Notes: a model not told the origin generated them from the letters alone. Shown: positions 18,716 to 28,938, counted from the stretch's first letter. The stretch: 64,000 nucleotides of DNA from Rhabdaerophilum sp. SD176 (GCF_030143245.1 NZ_JARJNS010000001.1:643501-707500); one strand, 5' to 3'. A program made the numbers and translations.

Positions 18716-18775
18716 ACTGGAGACGCTTGCGGGTGGCGAGATCAACCCGTCTTATCAGTCACAGGGAGAGACCTG

Positions 18776-19891
18776 ATGAAGAAAACCTTGTTGGCCGGCG
18801 TCGCGCTTGCCGCCACGCTCGCTTTCGCGGGCGCTGCCAATGCTCAGCTGAAATTCGGCGTGACCGGCCCGATCACTGGGGCCAATGCCGCTTTCGGCAA
18901 GCAGCTCACCGACGGCGCCGAGCAGGCCACTGCCGACTTCAATGCAGCCGGCGGGATCATGGGCCAGAAGATTGCCCTCTCGAAGGGCGATGATGTCGCC
19001 GATCCGAAGCAGGGCGTCTCGGTTGCGAACAAGTTCGTCGGTGACGGCGTGAAGTTCGTGGTCGGCCCCTTCAACTCGGGCGTCACCATTCCGGCCTCGG
19101 AAGTCTATGCCGAGAACGGCGTTCTCATGATCACGCCGTCGGCGACCAACCCGCGCGTCACCGAGCGCAAGCTCTGGAATGTGTTCCGCACCTGCGGCCG
19201 CGACGACCAGCAGGGCGCCGTGGCGGCGGACTATATCTCGAAGAACTTCAAGGGCAAGAAGGTCGCTGTCATCCATGACAAGACCACCTATGGCCAGGGC
19301 CTCGCGGACGAAACCCGCAAGGCGATGAATGCTAAGGGCGTGAAGGAAGCGCTCTATGAAGGCGTGAACACCGGCGAGAAGGATTTCTCGGCCCTCATCA
19401 CCAAGATGAAGAACGCCAATATCGATGTCGTCTATTGGGGCGGTCTGCACACGGAAGGTGGCCTCATCGTCCGCCAGATGCGTGACCAGGGCGTCAAGGC
19501 TGTCATGATGTCGGGCGACGGCATCACCTCCGACGAATTCGCCACCATCGGTGGTCCGGGCGTCGAAGGCACCCTGATGACCTTCCCGCCGGATCCGCGC
19601 AACCGTCCGGAAGCCGCCAAGATCGTGGCGGCGTTCAAGGCCAAGGGCATCAACCCGGAAGCCTATACGCTCTACACTTACGCCGCGTTCGAAGTGATCA
19701 AGCAGGCGGCAGAATCCGCCAAGTCGCTCGATCCGAAGAAGGTTGCCGAGAAGATCCATTCGGGCATGACTTTCAAGACCGTCATCGGCGATCTCTCCTT
19801 CGACAAGAAGGGCGACATCACCCGTCCGGATTACGTCATGTACACCTGGAAAAAGGGTGCGGACGGCAAGATCACCTACGTCCAGAACTGA
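18776..19891 (+). CDS. livJ: Branched-chain amino acid ABC transporter periplasmic binding protein LivJ/LivK
   Basis: 371 residues with a clear signal peptide (MKKTLLAGVALAATLAFAGA, cleavage after ANA). The mature chain starts QLKFGVTGPITGANAAFGKQ and has the type I periplasmic fold (Peripla_BP_6) with VVGPFNSGVT and IHDKTTYGQGLAD. A GGGAGAG ribosome binding site precedes the ATG. Ligand specificity within the amino acid and amide class cannot be read from sequence; the nearby hydroxyproline genes make a proline-like ligand worth testing. Confidence 0.92.
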   Translation: MKKTLLAGVALAATLAFAGAANAQLKFGVTGPITGANAAFGKQLTDGAEQATADFNAAGGIMGQKIALSKGDDVADPKQGVSVANKFVGDGVKFVVGPFNSGVTIPASEVYAENGVLMITPSATNPRVTERKLWNVFRTCGRDDQQGAVAADYISKNFKGKKVAVIHDKTTYGQGLADETRKAMNAKGVKEALYEGVNTGEKDFSALITKMKNANIDVVYWGGLHTEGGLIVRQMRDQGVKAVMMSGDGITSDEFATIGGPGVEGTLMTFPPDPRNRPEAAKIVAAFKAKGINPEAYTLYTYAAFEVIKQAAESAKSLDPKKVAEKIHSGMTFKTVIGDLSFDKKGDITRPDYVMYTWKKGADGKITYVQN

Positions 19892-19914
19892 TCGGGGCTC
19901 ACGCCTTGAAACGG

Positions 19915-19945
19915 AAAGCCCGCCATCCGGCGGGCTTTTTGTTTT
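19915..19945 (+). terminator. Rho-independent terminator after livJ
   Basis: Ten-base stem AAAGCCCGCC / GGCGGGCTTT with an ATCC loop, followed by a T-rich run. It closes the liv operon 24 bases after the livJ stop. Confidence 0.88.
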
Positions 19946-19975
19946 TGTACGGGACATAGGTGGTTGCGGGGTCGG

Positions 19976-20524
19976 TCAGCCTCGATGGATCCGGCAGAAA
20001 AAGCAGCCACGCCGCATCGAATGCACGTCGACATGGGCGATGCCGGGCTGCCGCAGCCACTGGCGGGCAAGGTCATCGATCTCGCCCTTGTCGGCGATTT
20101 CCGCCTCGACCATCATCATCGCCTCGTCATAGGCGCGCACGGCCATTGGCCGCTGGATGATGACCGGCGGCAGCTGGTCTACCGCATCGAAAGCCGGTAC
20201 ACCGCGCCGCACGAAGATCGGCCCCTCCGCCCGATAAGGCGAGGCGGGGTGGTCGAGATGCCGATGGTTGAGCAGAAGCATTTCCTCGCCGGCCTCCGGG
20301 TAATCGAGGCTGACCCGGCAAGGAAACATGATGCCGGGGTTCTCCGGCACAACAACCTTGCGGATGCCACGCGCCACCAGGTCAGCCGGACCCATCCGGA
20401 ACAAGGGGGCAAACGGTGCGGGGTCGAGGCCGCGAATGGCAAGCCGGATCGCAGCCGGGCGGAGGCTTGGGGCAGGAACCTGAGGTGGCGAGGCGGGGTG
20501 CGGCTGAATGTGGGTTGCAGGCAT
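19976..20524 (-). CDS. DUF1203 domain protein
   Basis: 182 residues. The start at MPATHIQPH has AAGGAG eight bases before it; a TTG two codons earlier is too close to that site. IRGLDPAPFAPLF, GIMFPCRVSLDYPEAGEEMLLLNH and the run of conserved YRAEGPIFVRR are typical of DUF1203, a family of unknown function in proteobacteria. A single CFFC motif lies close to the C-terminus. It is transcribed toward the livJ terminator from the other side. Confidence 0.75.
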   Translation of the reverse strand: MPATHIQPHPASPPQVPAPSLRPAAIRLAIRGLDPAPFAPLFRMGPADLVARGIRKVVVPENPGIMFPCRVSLDYPEAGEEMLLLNHRHLDHPASPYRAEGPIFVRRGVPAFDAVDQLPPVIIQRPMAVRAYDEAMMMVEAEIADKGEIDDLARQWLRQPGIAHVDVHSMRRGCFFCRIHRG

Positions 20525-20753
20525 GGACAATCTCCTTCGGGATCATCCAGCCTTGCGCGCCCGCCTCGCCTCCGCCACCCGATTCCAGAGATGAGGCGGA
20601 AAGCGATCCCGGCGGGCGGCAAAGCCCCCTGATCCAGCCCAGGCATTCATGTGCCCAAGCCTTGAATTCCTGCCGATCCTTGAAAGCGCGTACACGCGTG
20701 AACCGGGTCAAGCCGCTGCGTCACACGGGCCGGAGGCGAAGGCCTGCCGGCCT

Positions 20754-21155
20754 TCAGGCGGGGTCGGTCGGCTGGCGGAAGATTTCATCCACGGGAACCT
20801 GCATGCCCGTCGCAAGCCGGTTGGTTCGGTTGGCGAGATTCACAAGCGCGATCAGCTCGATATACTGCCCCTCCGTCATGCCACGCGCCCGCGCCTGGCT
20901 CTTGTGCTGGGCGATGCAATAGGGGCAGGCATTGCTGATGGAGAGCGCGAGATAGATCATCTCCTTGACCAGCGGATCAAGCTCTCCTGCGCGAAGGACC
21001 GGGCGCATCTCGTCCCAGACGCTGCGCAGTTGTGACGGGTTATGTGCCAGCGCCCGCCAGAAATTGGTGATGTAGGGCGTCTGCCGGACCTTGCGGATCT
21101 CGTCAAAGACCGCCTCTGCCTCGGGCGACAATTCATCATCGCTCAATAGCCGCAT
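20754..21155 (-). CDS. Carboxymuconolactone decarboxylase / AhpD-like protein
   Basis: 133 residues, all-helical. The AhpD-type motif is ISNACPYCIAQHKSQA, with a redox CxxC followed by His three residues later, so a peroxidase or disulfide reductase activity is more likely than lactone decarboxylation. The gene starts nine bases after the ccdA stop and so is probably in one leftward unit with that thiol-reductant transporter, which supports a redox role. Confidence 0.82.
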   Translation of the reverse strand: MRLLSDDELSPEAEAVFDEIRKVRQTPYITNFWRALAHNPSQLRSVWDEMRPVLRAGELDPLVKEMIYLALSISNACPYCIAQHKSQARARGMTEGQYIELIALVNLANRTNRLATGMQVPVDEIFRQPTDPA

Positions 21156-21164
21156 GGTCTGCCC

Positions 21165-21902
21165 TCACCCCAGCCGGCCGAGCACCGGAAAGGCCTCGAG
21201 CAGGTAGAATCCGAGTTGCGAGAAGGACCCCGTCAGGAAAGCGAGCCCGGTCAGAACGAGGAGCACGCCCATCACCTTCTCGACCTTGCCGATATGGGCC
21301 CGGAATTTCTGCAGGAAGCGGACGAACGGCCCCATCATGAAGGCGGCCAGCAGGAAGGGCACGCCAAGCCCGGCCGAATAAACCGCCAGCAACCCGGCCC
21401 CGCGTGCGACGCTGCTCTCGCTGCCGGCTACCGCCAGAACCCCGGCCAGGACCGGCCCGATGCAGGGCGTCCAGCCAAAGGCAAAGGCCAGCCCCATCAC
21501 GAAGGCCCCGAGGAAACCCGCCGGCTTGTCCACCTCCATCCGCGCCTCGCGCGCCAGCATGCCCAACCGGAACAGCCCGAGAAAATGCAGGCCCATCAGG
21601 ATGATGGCGACACCCGCCACCTGTGCGAGAATATGGGCATAGGCGCGCAGCAGCGCCCCGACCAGCGAGGCCCCGGCCCCGAGGGCGATGAACACAGTCG
21701 AGAAGCCGAGCACGAAAAACAAGGCGGCCAGCAGCGCATGGCGGCGCAGGCTGCGATCGATCTCGCCGGCTCGGGACAGTTCCGACACGCTGGTCCCCGC
21801 GAGATAGCACAGATAGGGCGGCACAAGCGGCAGCACGCAGGGGCTCAGGAAGGAGAGCAATCCCGCGAAGAAGATGACAGGCAGGGTCAGTTCGGGCGTC
21901 AT
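21165..21902 (-). CDS. ccdA: CcdA-type cytochrome c biogenesis / thiol-disulfide transporter
   Basis: 245 residues with six membrane segments. The two redox cysteines are in the inner ends of helices 1 and 4: SPCVLPLVPPYL and WTPCIGPVLAG. This matches CcdA, which moves reducing power from cytoplasmic thioredoxin to the periplasm for heme ligation and other thiol work. The start is the ATG at MTPELTLPV. The AhpD-like gene follows nine bases later. Confidence 0.92.
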   Translation of the reverse strand: MTPELTLPVIFFAGLLSFLSPCVLPLVPPYLCYLAGTSVSELSRAGEIDRSLRRHALLAALFFVLGFSTVFIALGAGASLVGALLRAYAHILAQVAGVAIILMGLHFLGLFRLGMLAREARMEVDKPAGFLGAFVMGLAFAFGWTPCIGPVLAGVLAVAGSESSVARGAGLLAVYSAGLGVPFLLAAFMMGPFVRFLQKFRAHIGKVEKVMGVLLVLTGLAFLTGSFSQLGFYLLEAFPVLGRLG

Positions 21903-21991
21903 GGCACTTCCGTCGGATGTTCCCCTGCTTTCTATAGCAACAAGGGTTGAGAAAATCCCACGGGCCGGACACCTTGTCGTGAACATGTGCG

Positions 21992-23029
21992 ATGTCCCGG
22001 AAGGTTCGCTTGCCCCAGACCCGCTCCCCTGCCGTCCCGGTTGTTCCTGCGGGTCTTTCCATCGGCCATGCCGGGGATGCCGCCATCGCCAGCGGCGTGA
22101 CGGCTTTGGTCTTTGCTGAGCCCGCCACCGCCGCAGTGGCGATGCTTGGCGGTGCGCCCGGCGGGCGGGACACGGCCCTCCTCGCCCCGGAAATGACCGT
22201 CGAGCAGGTCGATGCGCTTTTGCTCTCGGGCGGCTCCGCCTTCGGCCTCGATGCGGCGGGCGGCGCCATGGCGGCTCTGGCCGCGAGCGGGCGCGGCTTT
22301 CCTGTCGGGGCGATCCGCGTGCCGATCGTGCCGCAGGCGATCCTCTTCGACCTGCTGAACGGCGGTAACAAGGCCTGGGACAACCCGCCTCCCTATTGGG
22401 AATGGGGCCGGCAGGCCGTGCTGCAGGCCGGGAGCGCGACACATGAAGGCTCGGTCGGCGCCGGCCTCGGCGCGACCCTCGCCAACCTGAAAGGCGGTTT
22501 CGGCATAGCCAGCGCGAGAACGCGGACCGGCCTTGCCATCCAGGCCTTCATCGCGGTGAATGCAATCGGCGTTGCGACCATCGGCGAGACCGGCCGTTTC
22601 TGGGCGGCGCCCTACGAACAGGGCGCTGAGTTCGGCGGGCGGGGCTGGCCCTCGCCGCTGCCGGCGGATGCCCTTGCCTTGCGCATCAAGGGCCATGCCG
22701 CCGAGCCCGCCACAACGATCGGCGCGGTGGTGACGGATGCCCGCCTCACCAAGGCGCAAGCGCACCGCCTCGCCCTCATGGCGCATGATGGCCTCGCCCG
22801 CGCCATCCGCCCCGCTCATGCGGCCATGGATGGCGACACACTCTTCGCCGCGGCGACCGGACGGGAGGCTCTGGCGGACCCTTTGCGCGATCTGACGGAA
22901 CTCGGCATGCTGGCGGCGGATTGCGTAGCCCGCGCCATTGCCCGCGGGGTTTATCACGCCCGCGCGCTGCCGTTTCCGGAAACACTGCCGGACTGGCAAA
23001 CGCGGTTTGGCGGTCAAACCTCTGCCTGA
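21992..23029 (+). CDS. P1 family (S58, DmpA-type) peptidase
   Basis: 345 residues. GLSIGHAGDAAIASGVTALV at the start, LLSGGSAFGLDAAGG and VGAGLGATL are signatures of the DmpA/L-aminopeptidase family. These are made as a precursor cut by the protein itself before a Ser or Thr; the ATTIGAVVTDA segment is where the nucleophile lies. The substrate is usually short peptides with a small or D-amino acid at the N-terminus. It diverges from ccdA. Confidence 0.87.
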   Translation: MSRKVRLPQTRSPAVPVVPAGLSIGHAGDAAIASGVTALVFAEPATAAVAMLGGAPGGRDTALLAPEMTVEQVDALLLSGGSAFGLDAAGGAMAALAASGRGFPVGAIRVPIVPQAILFDLLNGGNKAWDNPPPYWEWGRQAVLQAGSATHEGSVGAGLGATLANLKGGFGIASARTRTGLAIQAFIAVNAIGVATIGETGRFWAAPYEQGAEFGGRGWPSPLPADALALRIKGHAAEPATTIGAVVTDARLTKAQAHRLALMAHDGLARAIRPAHAAMDGDTLFAAATGREALADPLRDLTELGMLAADCVARAIARGVYHARALPFPETLPDWQTRFGGQTSA

Positions 23030-23139
23030 AGCAGCGGAATCAGGCTGTGTGCCAGCCGAAGCAAGCCTCTGGACATGCGCTGTTTTCCACCGGCTTGAAT
23101 CAATCTGGCAGGGGCCTCAACTCCTGCGCGAGGCGGGCT

Positions 23140-24384
23140 TCAGTTGAACCGCGCCAGCGAATACGGGGCCGGATCGGTATAGGGCGCCTCGCCGGTGATC
23201 ATCTCGCCGAGCAGCCGCGCGGCTGAGCCGGCCAAAGTCAGCCCGTGATGGGCATGGCCGAAATTGAGCCACAGGCCCTTGTGCCGCGGCGCCTTGCCCA
23301 TCACCGGCAGCATGTCCGGCATGCAGGGCCGCGCGCCCTTCCAGGGCTGCGCCTCGACCCGGCCCTCCAGCGGCATGATCTCGCGGGCATAGGGCTCGAT
23401 CATGTCGATCTGGCGCGGCGTGGCCGGGCTGTCGCGATGGGCGAATTCCGCACCCGAAGTCAGGCGGATGCCGCGCGCCATCGGCACCAGCATGTATCCG
23501 ACATCGGCATCGAGCACCGGCAGGCCGAGCGCGGCATTGCCCTTCGGCCGCATATGGACATGGTAGCCGCGTTTGACACCCATCGGCACCTTGTAGCCCA
23601 TCGGGCGCAACAGGTCGGGCGCCCAGGGGCCGAGCGCGACCACACAATCGCGCGCCGAGACCGGCCCCGTCTCGGTCTTGACGGACCAGCCATCGCGCTC
23701 CTCGGCCAGCGACATGGCGTTGCCGCTGAGGAAGCGCCCGCCCAGAGCCTCGAACCTGCGGGCATAGGCGAGCGTCAGCGCCTCGGGATCGTTGAGGCTG
23801 TAGGGCGTCGTCCAATGGATGCCGCCCACGACGACATCCGACAGCGAGGGCTCCATCGCCTGCAGGGCCGGCTTGTCGAGCACCGCATATTCGACACCGA
23901 ACGGCTCGAGATCACGCCGCGTGTCCTCGAGCACCTTCCGCAGGCTCTCCTCCTTGCGGAACACCTTGAGCCACCCTCCGGGGCGCAGCATCGCTTCCAC
24001 GCCGGCCTCGCGGGCGAGGCGCCGGTGCTCGGCCAGGCAGGCGCCGAAAATCGGGGCATTGGCGGCTGCGGTCTTCAGCTGGCCGGCCCGGTTCGAGGCC
24101 ATGAAGTAGCGCGCCATGAAGGGCGCGATCTTGAACAGGTCTTTGATGTGATAATGCGCTTCCGGCTTGAGGTTGAGCGCATATTGCAGGAGAAGGAGGG
24201 GGTCACGCGGGAAGGCATAGGGCATGACGGCTTCGCTCTGGATCAGGCCGGCATTGCCGAACGAGGTCTCCGCCCCCGGGCGACCCCGGTCGATGAGGGC
24301 CACCGTGCGGCCGCGCAGGGCCAGATCGAGGGCAAGCGAGGTGCCGACAATGCCGCCCCCGAGAACAAGAACATCGAACCGCAT
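23140..24384 (-). CDS. DadA-like FAD-dependent D-amino acid dehydrogenase
   Basis: 414 residues from an ATG with GAGGGGAG before it. The FAD-binding motif is VLGGGIVGTSLALDLALRGR near residues 7-26, and the closing GHAHHGLTLAGSAARLLGEMI is typical of DAO/DadA enzymes. It oxidises a D-amino acid to a keto acid or imine and passes electrons to the chain. The hydroxyproline genes 10 kb upstream need a D-hydroxyproline dehydrogenase, and this protein is the only candidate in the window, but D-alanine or others are equally possible. Confidence 0.85.
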   Translation of the reverse strand: MRFDVLVLGGGIVGTSLALDLALRGRTVALIDRGRPGAETSFGNAGLIQSEAVMPYAFPRDPLLLLQYALNLKPEAHYHIKDLFKIAPFMARYFMASNRAGQLKTAAANAPIFGACLAEHRRLAREAGVEAMLRPGGWLKVFRKEESLRKVLEDTRRDLEPFGVEYAVLDKPALQAMEPSLSDVVVGGIHWTTPYSLNDPEALTLAYARRFEALGGRFLSGNAMSLAEERDGWSVKTETGPVSARDCVVALGPWAPDLLRPMGYKVPMGVKRGYHVHMRPKGNAALGLPVLDADVGYMLVPMARGIRLTSGAEFAHRDSPATPRQIDMIEPYAREIMPLEGRVEAQPWKGARPCMPDMLPVMGKAPRHKGLWLNFGHAHHGLTLAGSAARLLGEMITGEAPYTDPAPYSLARFN

Positions 24385-24509
24385 GGAAACTCCCCTCTCG
24401 TTGCCGCCAATCTGCCCAAACCAGCCCCTCAACTCAATCACGATATCCCGCCATTCCCCGTGATTGCGTTGGAATATCTGCCCGGATCTAGTGAAAATCG
24501 CGGCACTTC

Positions 24510-25478
24510 ATGCTGAACCCCTTGCGCACCTTCCTCGCTTTCCTCGGCCGCCACGCGACGGTTGCCTATGCCCTGTCGATGTTTGTCGGCCTTGCGCTCC
24601 CGGCTCTGGCGGCGACGCTGAAGCCGATGATCCCGATCTCGATCTTCACCTTCATCGTGCTGTCTTTCGCCCGGGCCAACCTGCCGGGCCTGAAAGCCGT
24701 GCTGCAAAGGCCGGGCCATCTGGCCCTCGGCCTTGCCCTCTCCACCTTGCTGCCGCCGCTGATCGGCTGGATCGTCCTGCAGGCCCTGCCGGGGCTTGAC
24801 CCCGCGATCCGGCTCGGCATCGCGCTGATGGCCGCCGCTCCGCCGCTCATGGCCTCGCCGGTCTATGCCGCCGTGGTCGGACTGGAGAACAGCTTCGCCC
24901 TCTCCATGCTCGTTCTCGGCATGGTGGTCGCGCCGCTGGTCTCGCCGGCCCTCGCCTCGTTCCTTGTCGGGGCGGAAGTGCCGATCTCGCCCCTCGCCCT
25001 CGCCCAGCGCCTCGCCATCTTCATCGGCGGCGGCATCCTTGTCGGGCTGGTCTTCCGCCGGCTGGTCGGCCTGCCGCGCATCGCCGCGCTGAAGAACGAA
25101 CTCGATGGTTTCGGCGTCGTGCTCTATTTCCTTTTTGCGATCGCCGCGATGGACGGCGTGATCGATGCCACGCTGACGCGGCCCTGGCTCGTGGCCGGCA
25201 TGATCGCCGGTTCGACCCTGTTCTGCATCCTCGGCTTCGCGGCGGCCTATCTGGTCACCGGGCTTTTCGGCTTCAATGATCGCTTCTCCATCGCGATCTC
25301 GATCGGCCTGCGCAATATGGGCCTGCTGGTCGCGCCGATCATTTCACTGGTGCCGGGCGATACGTTCCTGTATTTCGCGCTGGCCCAGGTGCCGGTTTAC
25401 ATGGCACCGATGATGCTGAAATGGGCGAAGGCCCGGCTCGAGCCCCGCCCCGCCGCCCCGAGCCTCGATGCCGCCTGA
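24510..25478 (+). CDS. Bile acid:sodium symporter family transporter
   Basis: 322 residues with about ten membrane segments. [18 protein letters not shown] and the crossing helix region [14 protein letters not shown] are typical of the BASS/SBF fold. Bacterial members move sodium with organic anions; no substrate can be assigned here. It is followed after 16 bases by rpe. Confidence 0.8.
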   Translation: MLNPLRTFLAFLGRHATVAYALSMFVGLALPALAATLKPMIPISIFTFIVLSFARANLPGLKAVLQRPGHLALGLALSTLLPPLIGWIVLQALPGLDPAIRLGIALMAAAPPLMASPVYAAVVGLENSFALSMLVLGMVVAPLVSPALASFLVGAEVPISPLALAQRLAIFIGGGILVGLVFRRLVGLPRIAALKNELDGFGVVLYFLFAIAAMDGVIDATLTRPWLVAGMIAGSTLFCILGFAAAYLVTGLFGFNDRFSIAISIGLRNMGLLVAPIISLVPGDTFLYFALAQVPVYMAPMMLKWAKARLEPRPAAPSLDAA

Positions 25479-25494
25479 TACGGAGCCCCATGCC

Positions 25495-26166
25495 ATGCGC
25501 CCCCTGCTGATCGCCCCCTCCATCCTCTCGGCCGATTTCGCCGATCTCGGTGCCGATGTTGCCGCCATGATGGGCGCCGGCGCGGACTGGGTGCATATCG
25601 ACGTGATGGACGGTCATTTCGTGCCGAACATCTCCTTCGGCGCGCCGATCATCAAGGCGATCCGGAAGGCGACACCCGCCTTGTTCGACACCCATCTGAT
25701 GATCGCCCCGGCCGATCCCTACCTCAAGGATTTCGCCGAGGCCGGCTCGGACCTGATCTCCGTCCATGTCGAGGCCGGTCCGCATATCCACCGCTCGCTC
25801 CAGGCGATCCGCGCGCTCGGGAAGAAATCCGGCGTCGTGATCTGCCCCGGCACGCCGGCCAGCGCCATCGCGCCGGTGATCGACATGGTCGATCTCGTGC
25901 TCTGCATGAGCGTCAATCCCGGCTTCGGTGGCCAGAGCTTCATCCCGTCCGTGCTCGGAACCATCCGCGATGTCCGCGCGATCATCGGCGATCGCCCGGT
26001 CGATCTGGAGGTGGATGGCGGCGTGACACCCGAAAATGCCGGGGCCATTGCCGCGGCCGGTGCCAATGTGCTGGTCGCTGGCTCCGCCGCTTTCCGCGGC
26101 GGCCGCCAGGCCTATGCCGGCAACGTCGCGGCCATCCGCGCCGCTGCGGAAGCCGGGCGCCAGTGA
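25495..26166 (+). CDS. rpe: Ribulose-phosphate 3-epimerase
   Basis: 223 residues, the standard length. [14 protein letters not shown], the metal ligands in [32 protein letters not shown] and LEVDGGV are all present, so the active site is complete. It interconverts ribulose 5-phosphate and xylulose 5-phosphate in the pentose phosphate pathway. The start with GGAG nine bases upstream was preferred to an in-frame ATG nine codons earlier. Confidence 0.96.
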   Translation: MRPLLIAPSILSADFADLGADVAAMMGAGADWVHIDVMDGHFVPNISFGAPIIKAIRKATPALFDTHLMIAPADPYLKDFAEAGSDLISVHVEAGPHIHRSLQAIRALGKKSGVVICPGTPASAIAPVIDMVDLVLCMSVNPGFGGQSFIPSVLGTIRDVRAIIGDRPVDLEVDGGVTPENAGAIAAAGANVLVAGSAAFRGGRQAYAGNVAAIRAAAEAGRQ

Positions 26167-26675
26167 CGGAAGCGGCCGACCAGCCGGCTGCACGCCGGGT
26201 GCAGGCTCTTCTTGTCCTGCCGGCTATGGCCATGGCCCTGTTCGCCCTGCGCATTGTCGAGCGCGGCGAAATCTGGCTCGACCGGACCTACTGGCTGACG
26301 GGCCTTGCCGGCCTTGGCGGGCTCGGCGGCGGCCTGCTGGTGCTGCTGCTGGCGGGGCCGCTCGACCGCCTCCGCCGCACGGCCCCGCGCATCCTCGTCA
26401 CCGGCCTCGTCTTCTGCGCCGGCTTCATCGCCGCCATGCTGGCTGGCTATCTGGTCTATGTGATCGCGATCAGCGGCCAGTTCGAAGGCCGGCCGGACCG
26501 CTATCTCCGTAGCGTCGCCTTCGCCTCGATGCAGACCTCCCTGCTCTTCCTCGTCTCGGTGCCGCCCTATCTCCTGCCCTGGCCGCTGCCGCTGCTCGCC
26601 GGATGCGCAGCCTGGCTGCTGGCAGGGCCCGCACCGGCTGCAAAGCCGGTTGAGCCGGCGTCCCCCCGGGTGTAA
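26163..26675 (+). CDS. Hypothetical membrane protein downstream of rpe
   Basis: 170 residues starting at a GTG that overlaps the rpe stop as GTGA. Four or five hydrophobic segments (about residues 17-33, 42-65, 77-101, 122-140 and 143-155) separated by short arginine-containing loops. I do not recognise the family. It is translationally coupled to rpe and lies 55 bases before purB, so it is probably part of the same transcript. Confidence 0.65.
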   Translation: MTEAADQPAARRVQALLVLPAMAMALFALRIVERGEIWLDRTYWLTGLAGLGGLGGGLLVLLLAGPLDRLRRTAPRILVTGLVFCAGFIAAMLAGYLVYVIAISGQFEGRPDRYLRSVAFASMQTSLLFLVSVPPYLLPWPLPLLAGCAAWLLAGPAPAAKPVEPASPRV

Positions 26676-26730
26676 CGAGAGGCCGCGTGCCAGCCTTGCC
26701 GGCCCCGCCTCCCAGCCAGAAAGAACATCG

Positions 26731-28032
26731 ATGATCCCCCGTTACGCCCGCCCCGACATGGTCTCCATCTGGTCGCCGGAAACGCGCTTCCGTATCTGGT
26801 TCGAGATCGAGGCCCATGCGACCGATGCGCTGGCCGAACTTGGCGTCGTGCCGAAGGAAGCTGCGCGCAAGGTCTGGGAAAAGGGCGGCCCGGCCACGTT
26901 CGATGTCGCGCGGATCGACGAGATCGAGCGCGAGGTGAAGCATGATGTCATCGCATTCCTGACCCATCTCTCGGAAATCGTGGGCCCCGAGGCCCGTTTT
27001 GTCCATCAGGGCATGACCTCGTCCGACGTGCTCGATACCACCCTGGCCGTCCAGCTCACCCGCGCCAGCGACATCCTGCTCGCCGATCTCGATGCCTTGC
27101 TCGCCGCCCTCAAGCGCCGGGCGATGGAGCATAAATTCACGCCCACGATCGGCCGCAGCCATGGCATTCATGCCGAACCGGTCACCTTCGGGCTCAAGCT
27201 CGCGCAGGCCTATGCCGAATTCGAGCGCTGCCGCGCCCGCCTGCTCAATGCACGGTCGGAAGTGGCGACCTGTGCCATTTCCGGCGCGGTCGGGACTTTC
27301 GCCAATATCGACCCGCGCGTCGAAGCGCATGTCGCCCAGCAGCTTGGCCTCGCCGTCGAGCCGGTCTCCACCCAGGTGATCCCGCGTGACCGGCACGCCA
27401 TGTTCTTCGCCACGCTGGCGGTGATCGCCTCCTCGGTCGAGCGGCTGGCCACGGAAATCCGCCATCTCCAGCGCACCGAGGTCTATGAGGCCGAGGAATA
27501 TTTCTCGCCGGGCCAGAAGGGCTCCTCGGCCATGCCGCACAAGCGCAACCCGGTCCTGACCGAGAACCTGACCGGCCTGGCCCGCATGGTGCGCTCCTAT
27601 TGCATCCCGGCCATGGAGAATGTGGCGCTCTGGCACGAGCGCGACATCTCGCATTCCTCTGTCGAGCGCTATATCGGCCCGGATGCCACGATCACGCTGG
27701 ATTTCGCCCTGCACCGCCTGACGGGCGTCATCGAGAAGCTGCTCGTCTATCCCGACAACATGAAGAAGAATCTCGACCGCCTCTCCGGCCTGCACAATTC
27801 GCAGCGCGTGCTGCTGGCCCTGACGCAGGCCGGTGTCAGCCGGGAGGACAGCTACCGCCTCGTCCAGCGCAACGCGATGAAGACCTGGGAACATGGCGCG
27901 GATTTCCTCGCCTCGCTGAAGAACGACCCCGAGGTTTCCTCACGCATCGCAGCCAGCGAACTCGAGGCCATGTTCGATCTCGGCTATCACTTCAAGCATG
28001 TTGAGACGATCTTCGACCGGGTGTTCGGTTAA
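26731..28032 (+). CDS. purB: Adenylosuccinate lyase
   Basis: 433 residues. The lyase signature is SSAMPHKRNP, and TSSDVLDT and GRSHGIHAEP hold the other catalytic parts of the fumarase/aspartase superfamily. It removes fumarate from SAICAR and from adenylosuccinate in purine synthesis. The N-terminus MIPRYARPDMVSIWSPE is typical of alphaproteobacterial PurB and fixes the start. Confidence 0.97.
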   Translation: MIPRYARPDMVSIWSPETRFRIWFEIEAHATDALAELGVVPKEAARKVWEKGGPATFDVARIDEIEREVKHDVIAFLTHLSEIVGPEARFVHQGMTSSDVLDTTLAVQLTRASDILLADLDALLAALKRRAMEHKFTPTIGRSHGIHAEPVTFGLKLAQAYAEFERCRARLLNARSEVATCAISGAVGTFANIDPRVEAHVAQQLGLAVEPVSTQVIPRDRHAMFFATLAVIASSVERLATEIRHLQRTEVYEAEEYFSPGQKGSSAMPHKRNPVLTENLTGLARMVRSYCIPAMENVALWHERDISHSSVERYIGPDATITLDFALHRLTGVIEKLLVYPDNMKKNLDRLSGLHNSQRVLLALTQAGVSREDSYRLVQRNAMKTWEHGADFLASLKNDPEVSSRIAASELEAMFDLGYHFKHVETIFDRVFG

Positions 28033-28091
28033 CCCGGTCAGACTGTCTCATCGATGGGACAAGCCCGCGCTGGCCCCGAGGACCACTGACC

Positions 28092-28643
28092 ATGAAAACC
28101 GCTGACGCTGACATCCTCATCATTCCGGGGCTGGGCAATTCCGGCCCGGACCATTGGCAGAGCCGCTGGGAGGCGAAGCTCTCCACCGCGCGGCGCGTCG
28201 TCCAGCCCGATTGGGACAGGCCCGACCGCGCGCAATGGACAGGTGCCATCCACCAGGCGGTCGAGGCAGGCGGGCGGCCCGTTATCCTGATTGCCCATTC
28301 CCTCGCCGTGGCGGCCATCGGCCATGCAGCCGCGAGCCTGCCGCCGGGCAGGGTGCGCGGCGCCTTTCTGGTCAGCCTGCCGGACTGCAACCGGCCCGAT
28401 CTCCTGCCGGGAATGAGCCATGATTTCGGGCCGATGCCGCGTGATCCGCTGCCTTTCCCGTCGCTGCTGGTGGCAAGCCGCAACGATCCCTATTGCGAAT
28501 TCGACGTCGCCGCCGATCTGGCCAATGCCTGGGGCTCGGCGCTGGTCGATGCCGGCGAAGCCGGGCATATCAACAGCGCCTCCGGCCATGGCCCCTGGCC
28601 CGAGGGGCTGCTGCGCTTCGCCGGGTTCCTCCGCCAGCTCTGA
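28092..28643 (+). CDS. RBBP9/YdeN-type alpha/beta hydrolase
   Basis: 183 residues. ILIIPGLGNSGPDHWQSRWE at the start, the D-N-P-Y-like SRNDPYC region and DAGEAGHINSASGHGPWPEG at the end are family signatures. The nucleophile elbow reads IAHSLAV, in which the second Gly of the usual GxSxG/HSLG is Ala, as tolerated in this family. The catalytic set is probably Ser, Asp and His. Substrates of the family are poorly known. It follows purB by 59 bases. Confidence 0.82.
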   Translation: MKTADADILIIPGLGNSGPDHWQSRWEAKLSTARRVVQPDWDRPDRAQWTGAIHQAVEAGGRPVILIAHSLAVAAIGHAAASLPPGRVRGAFLVSLPDCNRPDLLPGMSHDFGPMPRDPLPFPSLLVASRNDPYCEFDVAADLANAWGSALVDAGEAGHINSASGHGPWPEGLLRFAGFLRQL

Positions 28644-28666
28644 TCCGCGCCAGGGCCTGCTGCCTG

Positions 28667-28870
28667 CTAGGTGCTGCGGGTCTGGGCGAGGATCTTCCGC
28701 GAGACATAGGCGCTGATCGGGATGGCCCCGAAAAAGCCGACCAGTGCCGCAAGCGGGATCAGGCGCATGCCCTGATCATAGAGTTCGGGAACAGTGACGA
28801 TCACGATGACGAGGATGCCCATCAGGACCGTCATCAGCATGATGTGAACAAGGGCCGCTACCTTCAGCAT
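28667..28870 (-). CDS. Small two-helix membrane protein
   Basis: 67 residues with hydrophobic segments at about 5-27 and 38-56 and a short basic tail. A GGAGG ribosome binding site precedes the ATG. Similar short proteins (MLKxAALVHIxLMTVLMG) occur in rhizobial genomes, with no known function. Confidence 0.6.
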   Translation of the reverse strand: MLKVAALVHIMLMTVLMGILVIVIVTVPELYDQGMRLIPLAALVGFFGAIPISAYVSRKILAQTRST

Positions 28871-28938
28871 GGCAGCCTCCTTCCGGTGTTGAACGGAAAG
28901 AGACTAGGCTCGCCGGCCCGGGCCGGCATTGACATCCG

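Noticed and set aside
20382..20711. Possible small leftward gene upstream of the DUF1203 gene (MTRFTRVRAFKDRQEF...)
   Set aside because: It starts at a TTG without a ribosome binding site, overlaps the DUF1203 gene in another frame and turns into low-complexity sequence.
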